Assembly: GCA_050955105.1 (NCBI GenBank)
Contig: JBPBQZ010000056.1
Location: 74,738 to 138,737, forward strand
Source: JBPBQZ01 sp050955105
GTDB taxonomy: Bacteria > Pseudomonadota > Gammaproteobacteria > Burkholderiales > Burkholderiaceae
DNA length: 64,000 nt
Direction: 5' to 3'
Within the stretch, counting starts at the first letter, position 1, and each line of letters starts with the position of its first letter. Below the pieces are notes generated by a model. That model did no database searches, was not told the origin of the DNA, and worked only from the letters and a program-made list of their open reading frames with translations. The translations under genes and the position numbers were made by a program. Below are positions 62,555-64,000 of this stretch, piece by piece.

Positions 62555-64000
62555 CAGCGCTTTTTGCGGCACTCGCATCGCATTCGCCATTTCCGAGATA
62601 GCCGCTGCATCCAGCGCCTGCGCCGCGCCATGCTTTGCATGCATCGCCGCCTGGTAGCCGAAGAACAGCGCCGGTCCGAGCGTGGTGCCAGGCCCCGGAT
62701 AGGTGCCGCGCATCACTGAGGCGAGATCATTGCCGCAGGCATAAAGGCCCTCGATCGGCACGTCGTTCTGATCCAGCACACGCGCTTGATCGTCAGTTTC
62801 CAGACCCGTGCTGCAAGCAATTTCCGCGGGCCAGACCGCCATCGCACAAAACGGCCCACGCTCGAGCGGACCAATACAAGGATTAGGTTTATGCGCGGGA
62901 TCGCCATTGAAGCGATTCAGCTCGGTCGTGCCGCGCCCATAGTCTTCATCGATACCGGTCACTGCAAAGCCGTTAAAGCGCTTCACCGTGTCGACCAGTC
63001 CGACTGCATCGATATTGAGCTTGGTGGCGAGCGCTTCGAGCGTGGGCGCAATCACGATATCGCCCTTGCTTGCATAGGGCGCAAGATTGCGCGTGCCCGG
63101 ATAGATCGCGCCCAGCCCATATTTCGCGATGAAGCGCGTCTCGCAAATCAGATAAGCGGGTATGGTCGGCACCGTCGTGTTCGAGCGGAACATCGCCTCG
63201 ACGAAGTGATGATAAGAATCCGCTTCGTTGGCAAAGCGTCGACCCGCGCTGTTCACGGCGATCACGCCCGGCTTGCCGCGATCGAGCGACAAGTGCGGAA
63301 ACCAGCCGCCCTTGGCATTCGAGGTGCGTGAGGTGGGCGTCCAGAACGCACCGGTGCGATGGCTGTCAGCATCGACCTTGGCGCCAATCTTCAGCGCTGC
63401 GCTGATGCCGTCGCCATGATTGGTCGACACGGCCAGTGAATCGAGCGGCGTAGGCTCGGGCATGAACTGTTTGCGCAGCGTCGCATTGTGCGCATAACCG
63501 CCGGTCGCCAGCACCACGCCGCGCCGTGCGCCGATCGCGAGCCGCTTGCCGCCGCGCGTGACGATCGCGCCGGTCACGCGACCGTCTTCGTACACCAGTT
63601 CTTCGAAGCTGGTCTCGAAATTCACCGGCACGTTCAATTTGCGCAGGCTGTAGAAGAGCCGTGACACCAACGCATTGCCCATCGCCACGCGCGTGCCGCG
63701 CGGATAGGTCAAGCGGTCTACCAGGTAGCGCGCAAACAGCTTGCCCGCATACCAGAAATTCGAGACGCTCTTGAAGCGGTCGACCAGGCGCGGAATATCG
63801 TTCTTGCCCACCATCATGCCGCCGAACACCATGAATTCGGCAATTGGCGGACGCACCCGAGCGAAGTCCTTGCCGAGCAGGCGACCATCGAACATTTCCG
63901 CGGCCAGCGCGCGGCCCGACGGCGCCGCGCCTTCCAGATCCATATAGTCGGGATGCGTGCCGCAAGGCACGAACTTCACGTCGGAGCGCGCAGCCAGATA
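62549..64000 (-). CDS. KstD-like FAD dehydrogenase, 5' end outside window
   Basis: 484 codons visible; the frame is open at the window end (YLAARSDVKFVPC), so the N-terminal FAD GxGxxG lies outside. Features: GVVLATGGYAHNATL, GLYACGNDLASVMRGTYPGPG (Tyr-Pro-Gly-Pro-Gly at about 62693-62707) and LGPALFFGYQAAMHA. This TYPGPG motif matches the tautomerising Tyr and Gly of 3-ketosteroid Delta1-dehydrogenase (Y487/G491 in Rhodococcus KstD1). Predicted role: 1,2-dehydrogenation of a cyclic ketone, possibly aromatising a cyclohexanone carboxylate. Confidence 0.88.
   Translation of the reverse strand, partial: YLAARSDVKFVPCGTHPDYMDLEGAAPSGRALAAEMFDGRLLGKDFARVRPPIAEFMVFGGMMVGKNDIPRLVDRFKSVSNFWYAGKLFARYLVDRLTYPRGTRVAMGNALVSRLFYSLRKLNVPVNFETSFEELVYEDGRVTGAIVTRGGKRLAIGARRGVVLATGGYAHNATLRKQFMPEPTPLDSLAVSTNHGDGISAALKIGAKVDADSHRTGAFWTPTSRTSNAKGGWFPHLSLDRGKPGVIAVNSAGRRFANEADSYHHFVEAMFRSNTTVPTIPAYLICETRFIAKYGLGAIYPGTRNLAPYASKGDIVIAPTLEALATKLNIDAVGLVDTVKRFNGFAVTGIDEDYGRGTTELNRFNGDPAHKPNPCIGPLERGPFCAMAVWPAEIACSTGLETDDQARVLDQNDVPIEGLYACGNDLASVMRGTYPGPGTTLGPALFFGYQAAMHAKHGAAQALDAAAISEMANAMRVPQKALA

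Noticed and set aside
1..64000. CRISPR arrays, tRNA or rRNA genes
   Set aside because: No regularly spaced repeats or recognisable RNA gene patterns were found by reading; a dedicated scan could still find a short RNA.

Overview
This is a GC-rich, gene-dense bacterial window with almost no spacer DNA. Its gene families point to a betaproteobacterium of the order Burkholderiales. The clues are a Bug/TctC-type solute receptor, a fused indolepyruvate-ferredoxin-type oxidoreductase, NodT-type RND efflux operons, LysR-flanked gentisate genes and many acyl-CoA catabolic genes. The family cannot be fixed from the sequence alone. I saw no rRNA, tRNA, CRISPR array or intact insertion sequence.

Layout: (1) 1-6605, minus strand: a transglutaminase (cut by the window edge), a fused circularly permuted ATP-grasp/alpha-E protein, and a long transglutaminase-DUF2126 protein. 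This is a predicted peptide-ligation operon of the kind often found with the proteasome-like peptidase Anbu. (2) 6921-7139: a small, easily missed gene that lacks a normal start codon, followed by a good minus-strand terminator. (3) 7324-12476, minus strand: a tightly overlapping aromatic operon (gentisate-type cupin dioxygenase, FAD monooxygenase, FAH hydrolase, TetR regulator, FAD dehydrogenase) with a large palindromic operator in front of its first gene. (4) 12577-19345: a catabolic region with a rearrangement scar (a C-terminal piece of TctA against the last codons of a CaiB-type CoA-transferase), then SDR, thiolase-like protein, DUF35 protein, TctC receptor, LysR and enoyl-CoA hydratase. 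(5) 19372-26280: a three-gene RND efflux operon with a divergent TetR. (6) 26334-32107: an ABC-type amino-acid binding protein, a 1159-residue 2-oxoacid oxidoreductase and a TetR. (7) 32168-33788: a HipBA-type toxin-antitoxin module with two symmetric operators. (8) 33914-43040: a second RND operon of MdtABC type plus an outer-membrane channel. (9) 43259-54549: MgtC-like protein, a large hybrid sensor kinase, acyl-CoA dehydrogenase, metallo-beta-lactamase-fold hydrolase, sugar isomerase-like protein, a cyclic-nucleotide-domain/thioredoxin-reductase-like fusion and a DedA-rhodanese fusion. (10) 54708-56063: an L,D-transpeptidase with a repetitive Ala/Ser tail. (11) 56136-64000: a complete 3-hydroxybenzoate/gentisate pathway (monooxygenase, dioxygenase, isomerase, hydrolase) with a divergent LysR, an SDR and a KstD-like dehydrogenase that runs off the window.

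The most interesting points are these. The KstD-like dehydrogenase and SDR sit beside a full 3-hydroxybenzoate-gentisate route, which suggests an alicyclic-to-aromatic pathway entering at 3-hydroxybenzoate. The operon at 1-6605 belongs to a biochemically obscure peptide-ligase class. Two genes seem to start at ATC behind strong ribosome binding sites. Several clean operators can be read directly: a 36-bp TetR-type dyad, twin HipB sites 31 bp apart, and three LysR half-sites spaced exactly 11 bp. Low-complexity Ser/Ala/Gly/Pro insertions recur in four unrelated proteins.
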